DNA of 64,000 bases. Origin: Cardinalis cardinalis (Eukaryota; Chordata; Aves; Passeriformes; Cardinalidae). The stretch's first letter is position 1, and each line of letters starts with the position of its first letter. A program made the translations under genes and the position numbers. Below the pieces are notes generated by a model, which did not search any database, was not told the DNA's origin, and was given only the letters and a program-made list of their open reading frames with translations. This document shows positions 27,628-37,720 of the stretch, one piece after another. The DNA lies in assembly GCA_014549065.1 (NCBI GenBank), contig JACDOX010000140.1, positions 1,778,180 to 1,842,179 on the forward strand, given 5' to 3'.

Positions 27628-30600
27628 CAAAATGGCTCAGTGATTCGAGCTGTCTTATTTTGATTGCAGACTCCTCCACTCCCACATTTTCTCCCGCACC
27701 CTCCCCCCCCGCCAACTAATTCCTCTACCACAGGAAAATTTAGCTCAAATAAAATTTGGAAAATTATAAGCAATGGAAATTGTGATTTTAAGGGTACTGA
27801 CAAGCAGCCTGAAAAACAAATGATATGAGTTTTTACCTTTGGTACCTCTGGCACTTATCTGTATCTTCATTAATAACAGGCAGGCTAGCAGCCTATCCCT
27901 TGTGCTCAGGGTTACCACTAAGGATCCCTGGGAGCATGCTCAAAGAAGTGCTGAAATTCTGCCACGNTGGAATTGGCAGCCTCATGACATCAGTCACAAG
28001 AAGCCAGTGAGGAGCTGCAGGCTTAGAGGGTCTCTGTCAGCACCTATCTCCAGGCACCTGAGTAAGAGATCTGACATCCCTGGAGTGCAGCACGAGATAC
28101 CGAGTGTGTGCCTCCGGCTGGCACTGCTTATCTTCAGGACTCACATTGCCTTTNTCAGGTGCTTGTTTCTCAGAGGTACAGCTCTGTTTCTTGCAATTCA
28201 TTCCCTCNTGACAGAGGTTAAATGCTCCATTCTATACATCATTCTGCATTATACACATCATGCTTAGTGGCATGCATCTTTAGGGAGAGTTGATGCTGTG
28301 CTGATAGCTTGGAGAAACAAGGGAAATTGAAAAACAACCACTCTGCCTCCATCGCTATCTTTGTAACCAGGAAAGCAATATATCTGAAGAAACAGTTAAT
28401 TGAATGGAACACTGCGAGAGAGGAGATGGCTTTGCTAGGGACTGTATTACCAGAGGGGTCAGATCAGGACATTCCAATGATTATCTTAATTTCTTCATCT
28501 CTTCTGTCAATAGCTGTTGACTTCATTTCATTTGGCTGCTCTCAATTCTTTCCAGAGGCAAGAGGGCAAATCCTGCCTGTGCCACACTGCGGCACTCTGT
28601 GCTCCAACTGCAGCAAACACTGTGACATTATGCTGCATTATGCTGAGCCAGCCAGACACTTCTGCTGAGCCCTGGCATCAATGATGTATCAGTGTTTCAC
28701 TGACTCTTATTCTATTAAAAGAGGTTAACAAGATTGGTGTTCAGCACTGATGTCTCTGTTCCTTATCTGCATGGAATTTAAAATGCCCACAACTCAATAG
28801 CAAGTGATACTCCTATTTTTTTAAAAGATCCCTGTAACTGGTGGCTGATTCCATTACACATTCTCAGTCCCTTAATGTGCTGCTTTCCCATGTGCATACA
28901 TTATCCTTTACCATTTGCCAGCCTGGGCCTGGGAGTGGAGTGCAGAGGGGGAGGGAAACGAGGAAGCCCAAGGTGCTGTGTGCAGTCACACTTTGCCACT
29001 TGGACGCACGGGGCTCNCACGTGTGCCACAAACACAACACATTGCTCATCCCCCAGCAGACTGCAACGATCGCCCCAGCACAAAGCTTCAACAGCACCAG
29101 CTCTAGGATCAACCTAAGGAAGTTGGAGGGTTTCAGTCTCATTGGCAGAGTGAAATGTAGAGCTGTGCCTCTTCAAGCGAGGCCATTCACTCCTGAATTA
29201 GCAGGAGCTGGTTCCCAATAGCAAAATGACGGTGAGAAGACATGCTTTCTTAGAATTGCATCCCTCCTTTTCACAAAGTTTTCTTTCTGGTGTTTCAGTT
29301 AAATAGAGGAAGGGGAAGAATAATTTTCTGTATAAAATGGAAGAATGATGTTTAATACTACTACAGTCTAGTCAGAATCCAGTGAAATGAGAAGTGGGAT
29401 GGATATGCCCATGAAAGAGGATTCCATCNTTAGACCTCCAACATACATCTCTGTAGGAATCACCTGGCACTTTGGTTTAAGTGAAATGACTCTGTTTGAT
29501 TATATACTGCATTTTTGTATATAAATAGGATGGAAAAAATACACACCAACAATAGGAAAAGCACCACCTTTATTAGCCAAGCAATCATTTTATAGCCATA
29601 GGTAACACTGGTAACGTGAATAGACTGGTCTGCTGACTTAGTTCTGTTCCTTTTTTTAAAAATAAAAATGTTAATTTGTATTTATTTTATTTTTTGGAAT
29701 GTAGTTTGGATCTCATATCATTTATTGCCAAAAATAAATAATTTTGTGGAAATGCTGAATGAAGNCCACTTTCAGGTACATTAGATCTATTGAAAATACT
29801 GTATCAAATCCAAATAGTGGTAAGGACAAAGGTTGGTGNACACATTTGTGGTCTTTTTGCTTTGCAAATTGGTATTTTATTTTCAACCTATAGCAGAAAG
29901 AACGCCCTTTGTGTCACATCACAACTGAAAAATTCTTAAGGCCTTATAAGATACCACTGCAAAGTTTTCAGTAAATTGTTGTTGCACACAGATGAACATC
30001 TATCAAAGTTGTTCACAAATTTCCTGTGTGAACTTTGNTTTTAGTGGGCAAAAAAAATCAATTTACAGACCAAACACGTAAATAGATTACATATGCATGT
30101 ACAGTCAATACCTATATGCAAATATCAGTCATAGACTTAATTTCAAAACCTGGTCCTAAAGTGTTGCTAAAAGTAGAAGCACCAAGATGAAGCTAGGCTA
30201 TAAAATAATCAAGATCAATTTTTGTCTGTTAATCAGTTTTTTCAGTTCAGTCTCAGTAAGCAGAAGAACAGTTTCATGTGTTTGACTTTGCTTTTGTCAC
30301 TAAAATTCCTGACAAGATGAAGACAATTCTCTCCCTATATCAACTCATGTAATAATTTTCATTAAATGTCCCTGCTTTACTCATAAGGAGAGGTATCTCT
30401 GCCTTAAGGGAAGTGAATATGAAGTCAGCTGACTGTCCTCTGTCCAGATATTCCCATGTCCCAATGTNATTAGCACTGTCTTGTCAAATTTAGCTCTAAG
30501 CCATTTGTGAACACCTTTTTGTTTATAGTAGCACACTGAAATCTGCACAGATCTCTGTGTTTGCTTTTCTGTGTATCCTATTAACAGTGNACTACATTTC

Positions 30601-31526
30601 AAGATGTCACACTGCAGAAAGCCACAAAATCATTTTTAATCNATTTAAACCAAATTTTTAAAAATTACTTTCATTCTGGAAAAATACTACTTGGTATAAT
30701 TCTGATAAAACAAAATCAGNGTTTTGTTCCACAGTTGTAAAATAAAAGTAGAAAAATCACTGTACAAGAATTTTTGTACTCCATTTGAAATTCTNCAATT
30801 GCAATTTTGTACAAAAGTTCCTATTAAAATCAACATATGGCTAAGCAGGATTGAACCCTGTAATGACTGGCTATGATCTGCTTGGAAAGTGGTATAAGGA
30901 AATTTTTTTAATCTATGACCTTGAGAGAAATTTTCAAAAANCCNAGGTATTTTTATTATTGCACAAGAGTAAATAAAACNACAAACTGCAATTTTTCAGT
31001 TTTCATTCCAGTATAATAAAGCCCAGTGTATTAGATCCTGATTAGCAGCCTTCCTTTCCTAGAGGNGGTCTAGTTATATATGTACAACCTTCAACTCAGG
31101 ACTTGCACTTTTTTAAAAAAGTAGAAATCCAAAAAAGCAGGAACTAAGGCAGAGAATGAGGAACATTGCTTTAGTTAGATGAGTCAAGAATGCATGAGGG
31201 AACTGCCTCCATTGGACTTCATGTTGAATTTAGAGCTATGTATTCCACTACTGTATTAAAAGAACCAGTTTAAGAGTATTCCATCACCCCCATTAAACCA
31301 GCTATTTGTTCAGCAGNGGTATGTAGCTCCTACCTGAAGAGATTTTAGCATGATGAAACAATGCGCTGTTGCTACACAGTGCACAAATTGTAGAAGAGAC
31401 CAACATGACAAAGCATCTTCTATCCCTGATTTACCAGTTTCCAGCCTGTGTTTCAAGGTCAATGGGAAGACAGAAAAATGTTAAGGGTTTGGGGTTTTTT
31501 TGTTGTTGCTGGTTTTGGTTTTTCTT
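27628..31526. other. Intergenic, no gene recognised
   Basis: No coding feature. The stretches at 28,270-28,720 and 29,500-29,780 are free of recognisable repeats and could be conserved non-coding DNA, but this cannot be judged from one sequence. Confidence 0.65.
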
Positions 31527-31566
31527 NNNNNNNNNNNNNNNNNNNNNNNNNNNNNNNNNNNNNNNN
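31527..31566. other. Assembly gap (40 N)
   Basis: Run of 40 ambiguous bases. The left flank (GGGGTTTTTTTGTTGTTGCTGGTTTTGG) and right flank (TTTTTATT) are T-rich, so the gap probably hides a low-complexity tract. Confidence 1.
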
Positions 31567-33224
31567 TTTTTATTATGTCAATGATAACAAGTTATTATTG
31601 CAATGACAGACTTCTGTATTTCTCTCAACAAACAGGACTGCATTACTGAACTCTAAAGCCAAGAAGACACACAGTGTGAAAATATGCAGGGGAACAACAG
31701 CTGTTAGTCATTATTTTCTCCTTATCCTTTCAACACCTCTCTTTCAATTTGCTCTCTAATGGGTAAATCACACTTCCTCCCTAGGACATTTTCTCATTTC
31801 AGGCAGGTACTAAAAAGAATCCTGAGANAATTAAGAGTCATTGGTCAAAGACACCCCATCTTTTGTTGCTTTCACTGTAGACATTAAAACTAATTTTTAT
31901 GCTTTACCAAACAGATAACGCTGATGTTGTGTTCTCCTAGCCCTTTGTCACTACTAATGCGATGGAGGATATTTCTGCTTGCCTTCTTTAGACAATGAAC
32001 CTTGCCTCTTCTTTTCCCTTCCGTAGCCTGTGTTAAACTTCTTGAAGGAGAAATGTGAAATATAAAATTTACTGCTTTCACTTCATTTAAGAAACAGTTT
32101 TGCTTATGATCACATTTGGTTTATTGCACAAGTTACTATACTTTGCTCTATTCTCTATTTCTTAGCTGTGAGATGAATATGAATTGTAGTTTGAGCCTTT
32201 TGTTCACTGATTTTNATTAATCTCATTCTAGGCCAAAGTGAAAATGAGGCAGGGAAAAACACAAAGAGCTACAAACATCACGTCCTACTAAATTGGACTT
32301 TTCACTGGAAAATACATTTTCCTTTATTAACTCTTAAAGTCATAATTATCAATTTTTCCAAGTGACCAAAGGGCACAAATCTCCTAAATGACAGAGTATG
32401 TCCACTGATAAAGTTGGAATGTATCACAGCACACACAAGCTTGAATGTGTGCTTTCTTCCAACTATTTCTTGTTTAACATAAGTGGTTGCTTTCCTTCAG
32501 AAAGGCAAGTCGGTCTACATCTGGTTTTGACTTTAGGATGTGAAAGATTACCCTGATTACATTTCCCACACAGCTTCCAACATGTAACATTTTTTACAAC
32601 TGGTACTGCTGTATTTAGTGAAACGGATTGTGCTGAAGATGATGCGGAGAAGGCACAAGTCTGTAGCTACTCATTTTAGAGCAGCAGCTACTTGCAGTTA
32701 CTCTTAGGCAATGCTAAGGTAGACACATTCCTTACGCCTCAGACAAACTCAAGAAGGCAAAATACTAGTCCAAACAGTGCCTCAGTAATGTGGGTCTTTA
32801 ACGGGACAATAAATTACCTGGGGTTTAAGCCCTCCTTCAGCATCTAGGACAGCTCCATCCCACCAACCCTCCTAGTCCTTAAGGCTGATATTATTACTGT
32901 TTACCAGCTCTTATGTAACTTGTTTCTGCTCCTCTCACATGCATCACTGATTGCAACCTCAAAAAGAAAAGGGGAAACAAGAATAATAAATAAAAATAGA
33001 AACAAAAGTAAACCCTCTTGGTACCCGGGAACAAGTAAACGGCAGGAGCTCCATGTAAAACCTTGCACGTGTAGTGACAGCATCCAGTGCTGGCAGCGGA
33101 ACAAAGTATTGGGACCACAATAAAAAGGAATTAAGGCAGGCATGCTAAAAATACCCTGTTAAAAAAAGGTGTGTGTGCGTGTGCATATATTTAGATACAA
33201 ATATATAAAAAGAGCCACCACCGT
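31567..33224. other. Upstream flank of RIPPLY2
   Basis: No gene recognised. A CACGTG E-box lies at 33,066-33,071 and an AGGTGTG T-box half-site at 33,177-33,183, the latter within a GT-rich run. Confidence 0.65.
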
Positions 33225-33529
33225 TGCCTGAGGGGGAACACGTCAGGGAGCGCACTGGGGCTGACGCGTTATTGAGTAAGAGCCCCTCCGAAGGGCGCCA
33301 TGTCCCCCGCCACCCCGGGATGGCGTCCCTGTGTCCGTGCCTGCTCCCACGGGGAGCTGCCATCCGCGGGCGGGCCGCGGTGCCCACACGCCGTGACTCG
33401 CCGCTCCGGGGCATAAACAAACACGGCTGCAACAACAAAAGGCCGCGGTCGCGGCGGCCGGACCCTGCCGCCGGGGCGCAGAGCGGCCGGGCGGGCGCAT
33501 CCCCGGTGCCGCCGCCGCCCCCCGCTCCG

Positions 33530-33537
33530 TTCCCACA
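33530..33537 (-). promoter_or_regulatory. Candidate RBPJ (CSL/Notch) site upstream of RIPPLY2
   Basis: TTCCCACA, read as TGTGGGAA on the minus strand, matches the RBPJ consensus exactly and lies about 230 bp before the TATA box. Notch signalling is known to act in the segmentation network that controls Ripply genes. An 8-bp match alone can be chance. Confidence 0.35.
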
Positions 33538-33766
33538 GGGCTGTCCCCGCCCGCCCCCCGNCAGCTGCCATGTGTCTGCTCGAGTGCGATTAACACCGAC
33601 TCGCCAAATCCCCCCCACGCCCGCTTCCCCTCCCCAGGCCATTTGGGGCATGCCCGTGCCCCGTGTTTACACGGCGGCGCCTTCGCGCGGGGCCTTTCTG
33701 CGGATGGCGCTGGCAGATGAGCCGGGGGAGGTGGGGGCTCCGCGCCGCGCAGCGCCCGCCGCCGGC

Positions 33767-33773
33767 TATAAAA
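33767..33773 (+). promoter_or_regulatory. RIPPLY2: TATA box of RIPPLY2
   Basis: TATAAAA inside an otherwise very GC-rich stretch, 61 bp before the RIPPLY2 ATG. This spacing predicts transcription start near 33,795-33,800 and a very short 5' leader. The start site itself is inferred, not seen. Confidence 0.8.
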
Positions 33774-33827
33774 GCCTNCGGGCCCACGGGCGGCGGCGAT
33801 TAGCGAGCGGCCGCGGACCGGCGGAGG

Positions 33828-34025
33828 ATGGAGGGCGGCTGCCTCCGCCCGCTCTCGGTNGCGCTGCCCCCGCAGGGTTACTCGCCCCTCTCCTCCTCCC
33901 GGTGCGGGGGGCGGCCCGGTTCTGCGCTGACGTCCCTGCCCTCAACCCGCAGCCCTGCGCCCTTCTGGAGACCGTGGGTGCCCGCGCCGGGTGAGGCGGC
34001 CCGGCGGANCCCCGGCCCCGCCGCG
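33828..34025 (+). CDS. RIPPLY2: RIPPLY2 coding exon 1
   Basis: Residues 1-66, phase 0 at its end. It holds the WRPW motif (residues 47-50) and is very GC-rich. The donor is GTGAGT at 34026. An earlier GTGAGG at 33991 would leave phase 1 and put exon 2 out of frame. Confidence 0.93.
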
Positions 34026-36179
34026 GTGAGTGGGGAGCGGCGTGGCGGAGCATCCGCCGCCGGCATCGCCTCGCACTCGGCGGAGCGGGGATGCTCGGGG
34101 AGGGCCCTGCGCCGTGCCGGCGGGCTGACCTCTGCTCTCTCCTCCGCAGCCTCACAGCCCCGGCGGGCTGGCGGAAGCCTCCCGAAAGCTGGCGCAGTAC
34201 ACGCACCCCGTCAGGTAAGTGGCAGCGTCCGGCCGCCGCCGGGTCCCGCGGGGACCTCGCGCCTCCAGGGGCCCGTGGCGCTGCACGGCCACGAGAGAGT
34301 CCCTCGCTCGCCAGTGTAGGGTCGTAGCATTAGCTCTCCCACCCCTTTTGTTTCCACCCATATATTTATGTAGATATTAAAGTGTCTTGGGAATGAATTG
34401 GCCGTCTACGTGGCTTTTAACTGACAGATCCTTGGGAAAATGATTGCCAGGATTTGTGTATTTAATATAATTGAGTTGTTGATGTGCCTCTGTGGTTTGA
34501 GACCTAAGACGTATTACACAGTTATGTGGGTGTTTTTTGGTGGTAGTGGAGTTGGCTGAAGCACCCTGTTACTCATTCCCGCGATTACAAAAGGCACGGG
34601 GCTGTAGTTCCTAGGCTGTGCTGCTGCGCAAACATCCAGCGCCCTCCCACAGCAAAGAAGCAGGTGGGGGCGTGGGAGAGAGTGGCAGGAGGGGAAGGCA
34701 CGCACTGGCTAAGCCACTATTGCCGAGGAAAACACTTGCAGCTTTAATGATAAAGGCAATGATAGTATCTGCACTGTCAGTTCTNAAAAGGAAATAAAAG
34801 AAAATAACAGCAGTTGAATCTGTAGGAGAGTCTGTATTCAGAAATGCTGCTAGGTTTTGCAAGATGCTTAAAATAATTGCACAGGTAGTTTTTCCAGACA
34901 AGAAGTGGCTCTCTTTCAAATCTAGGCTCTCATCCTTCAAATGGTGATGCACTAGCTAAGCAACTGTATGGGCAGACTTCACAGTGACAGCTCCAATGCT
35001 CAGGTTTGAGTGAATGCTGGGAACACTGGGAACGGCGACCTGTTACAAAGCCAATGTCAGCGACTTTGTGCTGCCAAGGAAGCAGTGTTCTGTTAAACAG
35101 TAGCCTAAAAAGTATTTCTTGTAATTGCTAGAAAGCTGTCTACTTCTGTTTCTTCNTGCATTTCTATTTTAAACAATCTGTAGTCAGCATTTCATTATGT
35201 TGTAGTGTGCTAGTCTCTCGGCTCGTGGGACTTCCATGGTCTATTCCTTCTAGATATTTCCAAACTGTAAGCAAAAGATGACACTAGTTGAAAAGGAACA
35301 GGAACTTGGAGTATATCAATTGCAATATATTATCATTAGCTGATAGCCCATGCTAACTGTGATCTTATCAGCATATTTTGTTAATTTCTGAATACAACAG
35401 ACTGCTTTAAAATCTACATCCNTGGGACATCTTCCTTATGGAGTCTGTTGATTGTTTTTGGAAAGACAGATGAAATATCAAGGTCTGATCACCCCCAGAC
35501 CTTTATCATTCCTTTGACTTTTACAATGGTGTGAAACAAGTATCAACAACTACCTAGGCTGGGGACCTTCACTAAGAAAACTACTAATTTGATTNAAATG
35601 TTTTTTGATCCTGTTTGATGCCAATTATACTACCTATGAATAGTTCCAGTAGGGGCAGCACAGTTAATGAGGTACTGGACAGGGAAGTTCCAGATGCAGA
35701 GTCTTGGGCTTTCATAGTTTTGCTGCAAAACTCTCATTCTAAATCATTTTTATCCCTTCAGATGAAAATAAGAATCCAGAGATTTTTTTCTTAATTTAAT
35801 GTAGAATTAAATTAATTTAATTAATTTAATTNAATTAATTAATTCAATTTAATTTTTCTTAATTTAATGTAAGCAATGTAGCAATTGAACATGTAAGGAA
35901 AAGCTAGCTCTGTAGGATGCTTGTTTTAATAGTATTTCATCTTGGTTTTTTGCATGTTCCTTCATGTAAAATACATAATAACAATAAGCAAATCTATTGT
36001 ATACTTGTTTCAGACTATTTTGGCCCAAATCAAGGTGCTATGATTACTTGTATCAGGAAGCTGAAGCACTTCTGAAAAACTTCCCAGTTCAGGCTACAAT
36101 TTCCTTTTATGAAGANTCGGATAGTGAAGATGATGAAGATCAACTGGAACAAGATTCAGGAGCAGAATCAGGTTGCTGA
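33828..36179 (+). CDS. RIPPLY2: RIPPLY2, ripply transcriptional repressor 2 (complete, 3 coding exons)
   Basis: Join 33828-34025, 34150-34214, 36014-36179; 142 residues plus TGA. All junctions are GT-AG and phases agree (0, then 2). Ripply proteins are small nuclear adaptors that bind T-box factors such as TBX6 and recruit Groucho/TLE co-repressors, closing down segmentation genes at the somite boundary. Visible here: FWRPWV with the WRPW Groucho-binding motif at residues 47-50; the Ripply homology domain at about 85-121, beginning HPVRLFWPKSRCYDYLYQE and including FPVQATISFYE; then an acidic, Ser/Asp/Glu-rich tail (SDSEDDEDQLEQ). The start ATG has A at -3 and G at +4 and lies about 55 bp downstream of a TATA box. 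Length is close to the roughly 128-residue human protein. The first 45 residues are Pro/Ser/Gly-rich and unlike mammalian sequence as I recall it. One residue stays ambiguous (codon ANC, residue 61); codon GTN at residue 11 is Val in any case. CYB5R4 follows on the same strand. Confidence 0.96.
34150..34214 (+). CDS. RIPPLY2: RIPPLY2 coding exon 2
   Basis: A 65-bp exon for residues 67-87 and two bases of Arg88. It follows a pyrimidine-rich acceptor (CTCTCTCCTCCGCAG) and ends at GTAAGT. It encodes ...KLAQYTHPV, the start of the Ripply homology domain. The intron before it is only 124 bp. Confidence 0.94.
34215..36013 (+). other. RIPPLY2 intron 2
   Basis: A 1.8-kb AT-rich intron. The only structure seen is the TTAA-rich duplicated block at 35,785-35,871, ending about 140 bp before exon 3. 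Confidence 0.9.
35785..35871. repeat. AT-rich tandem block with 19-bp direct repeats
   Basis: TTTTTCTTAATTTAATGTA occurs perfectly at 35785-35803 and 35853-35871 (68 bp apart). Between the copies lies (TTAA)n/(TTAAT)n-like sequence with many short palindromes. Confidence 0.85.
36014..36179 (+). CDS. RIPPLY2: RIPPLY2 coding exon 3 (terminal)
   Basis: Starts after TTGTTTCAG and completes Arg88, then encodes LFWPKSRCYDYLYQEAEALL, the core of the Ripply homology domain, and the acidic C-terminus, ending in TGA at 36177-36179. Residue 122 is Asp or Glu (codon GAN). Confidence 0.97.
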
Positions 36180-36282
36180 CTGCAGGGAAGACTAATGCTA
36201 CTTCTAAGACTTAATTTAAACTTAATATAAATATGTATTATAGTATTTTTAAAGATAATTTATTTCTATGTAAGTTATTCTT

Positions 36283-36288
36283 AATAAA
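36283..36288 (+). terminator. RIPPLY2: RIPPLY2 polyadenylation signal
   Basis: AATAAA 104 bp after the stop codon, followed within about 30-60 bp by T-rich and GT-containing sequence (CCTTTGTTCCTTTCTTGTCC). This predicts cleavage near 36,305 and a 3' UTR of roughly 125 bases. Confidence 0.85.
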
Positions 36289-36309
36289 ACTGAGATGCCT
36301 TTTGATTTT

Positions 36310-36950
36310 AGCCTTTTTCCTTTGTTCCTTTCTTGTCCTGGTTTAAATGGGGAAGGTAATGATTGGTATTTTTCTGTCTGAGGCCCTACAGTTTGTAGAC
36401 ATAAGCTGAACATCAATTTTTGAAGCAGAGAACAGATGCCTTACTTTGAAGGGCTCTATGTTTGTGACTTTCTCNAAGTCTGAGGACACAAGGAAAGCTT
36501 GTCATTGTGATTTAGTAGGCTCCATATAGAAGTTTATCAAGGAATCATTGGATTAAGTATCCCAATTGTGTTGTGCCTGCTGTTACAACAATTTCAAACA
36601 TGGAGAAGAGAAACAATACAGCTGTTTTTGAAACGGAGAAGAGTCCAAATTCTAATCTAGTTCTTGTGTAGAAGAGTTTGCCTCGCATCAATTGTGTTCT
36701 CATGTATATGTGCTGTGTTCTTACACATNAAAGTGAGTTTTATACTGCATTTGTTTGTAAAGTGGACATCAAGAAACGAGAAAAAGGTCTGAGTTGTTAT
36801 AATAGTGAGCTTGGTTTTAATAATTGAAACAAAGTTGCGTATCAATCATCGTGAAGGCCAAAGCCCCTAAAAGAACAACAAGACAAATCCAAAGCTTTAA
36901 ATTAAAGGCAGCGCCTCTGTCAGGTAGCACCCGTGTACTTACCTGGACCT
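36310..36950. other. RIPPLY2-CYB5R4 intergenic spacer, AT-rich part
   Basis: No coding feature or repeat recognised. The sequence turns GC-rich near 36,950, where the CYB5R4 CpG island begins. Confidence 0.7.
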
Positions 36951-37720
36951 GCACTTGCCTTGTGCGTGCAGCTGCAGGCCGCGCTGGCTCAGCGTGCCAG
37001 CGCCATCCGGGGAGGGCCTGCCCCGTCCCATGGGCTCCCCGGGCCCTGCAGCAGGATCGAAGCGGGCCCGCACCCGGAGCCTGCCCACACTTAACCGGCA
37101 GAGCGTNGGGTGCACCGGCTGCATCCGCCACAGCCTGGCGCTGGGACACCTGGACGGAAAATCAATCCTAGTGCAGGGGCGTGCACCCCCCTCCCCCACG
37201 GGGGGGACAAAGCAGCGGGCGGGGTACGCGCTGCTCCCTGCCCACAGCGATGTCCGCTCCCGGCCGGTCTCCGCCGCGCCCTCCCCGAGCCGAAGCCGCC
37301 GCTCCCGCTGCCGGCCGGGCCGCGGCCCCGCCCGCCGCGGCGGAGCCTGCGCGCTGTGCCCCAGCGCTCCGCCCGCCCGCCCGCGGGGGCCCGGCTGCGG
37401 CCCGGCCCGGCACGATGCTGAACGTGCCGCCGTCGGCCTTCCCCGCGCCCGGCTCCCAGCAGCGAGCGGCAGCGGGTGCCCGCAGCAAGGTACGGGCGGC
37501 TCTGCCGCTGTTGGTCGCTTCGGGGGAGGTGAAGGGGCCCGCGTTTTTCCCTCTGTGCCGGCGGCTGCCTGGCCTGGCCCCGCCCGACCGAGCTGCGGTG
37601 GTTCGCGGTCAGTCCCGGTCGGTTCCTGGCTGCAGCTGGGGCAGGGCTGCTGCCGGCCGCCCCCCTCCAGCGGCCGGGTCTCGGGCGAGGGCCCGGCTCG
37701 GCTGCGGCGCTGGAAAACAT
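36950..37720. promoter_or_regulatory. CYB5R4: CpG island and TATA-less promoter of CYB5R4
   Basis: About 770 bp of CpG-dense DNA surrounding the CYB5R4 start codon at 37,415 and the start of intron 1. No TATA box is seen, as usual for a housekeeping enzyme gene. Open frames of over 200 codons on both strands are composition artefacts. Confidence 0.85.
37415..37489 (+). CDS. CYB5R4: CYB5R4 coding exon 1
   Basis: Encodes MLNVPPSAFPAPGSQQRAAA and five more residues (25 in all), matching the conserved MLNVP...FPAP.SQQR N-terminus. The ATG has A at -3. Phase 0, donor GTACGG. Confidence 0.95.

Larger units (their letters stand above)
33225..34320. promoter_or_regulatory. RIPPLY2: CpG island over RIPPLY2 promoter, exons 1-2
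   Basis: About 1.1 kb of GC-rich, CpG-dense sequence in AT-rich surroundings, covering the upstream region, TATA box, exon 1, intron 1 and exon 2. Long open frames on both strands here (up to 256 codons) follow from the low density of stop codons in GC-rich DNA and are not taken as genes. It is the only obvious CpG island in the left half of the window. Confidence 0.85.

Noticed and set aside
33991..33996. Alternative donor GTGAGG in RIPPLY2 exon 1
   Set aside because: Its use would leave phase 1, while exon 2 needs phase 0, and would put the Ripply homology domain out of frame.
33145..34361. Overlapping open frames of 60-256 codons on both strands around the RIPPLY2 promoter
   Set aside because: Explained by stop-poor GC-rich DNA; the products are Pro/Arg/Ala/Gly-rich without domains, and the real RIPPLY2 exons lie in only one of these frames.
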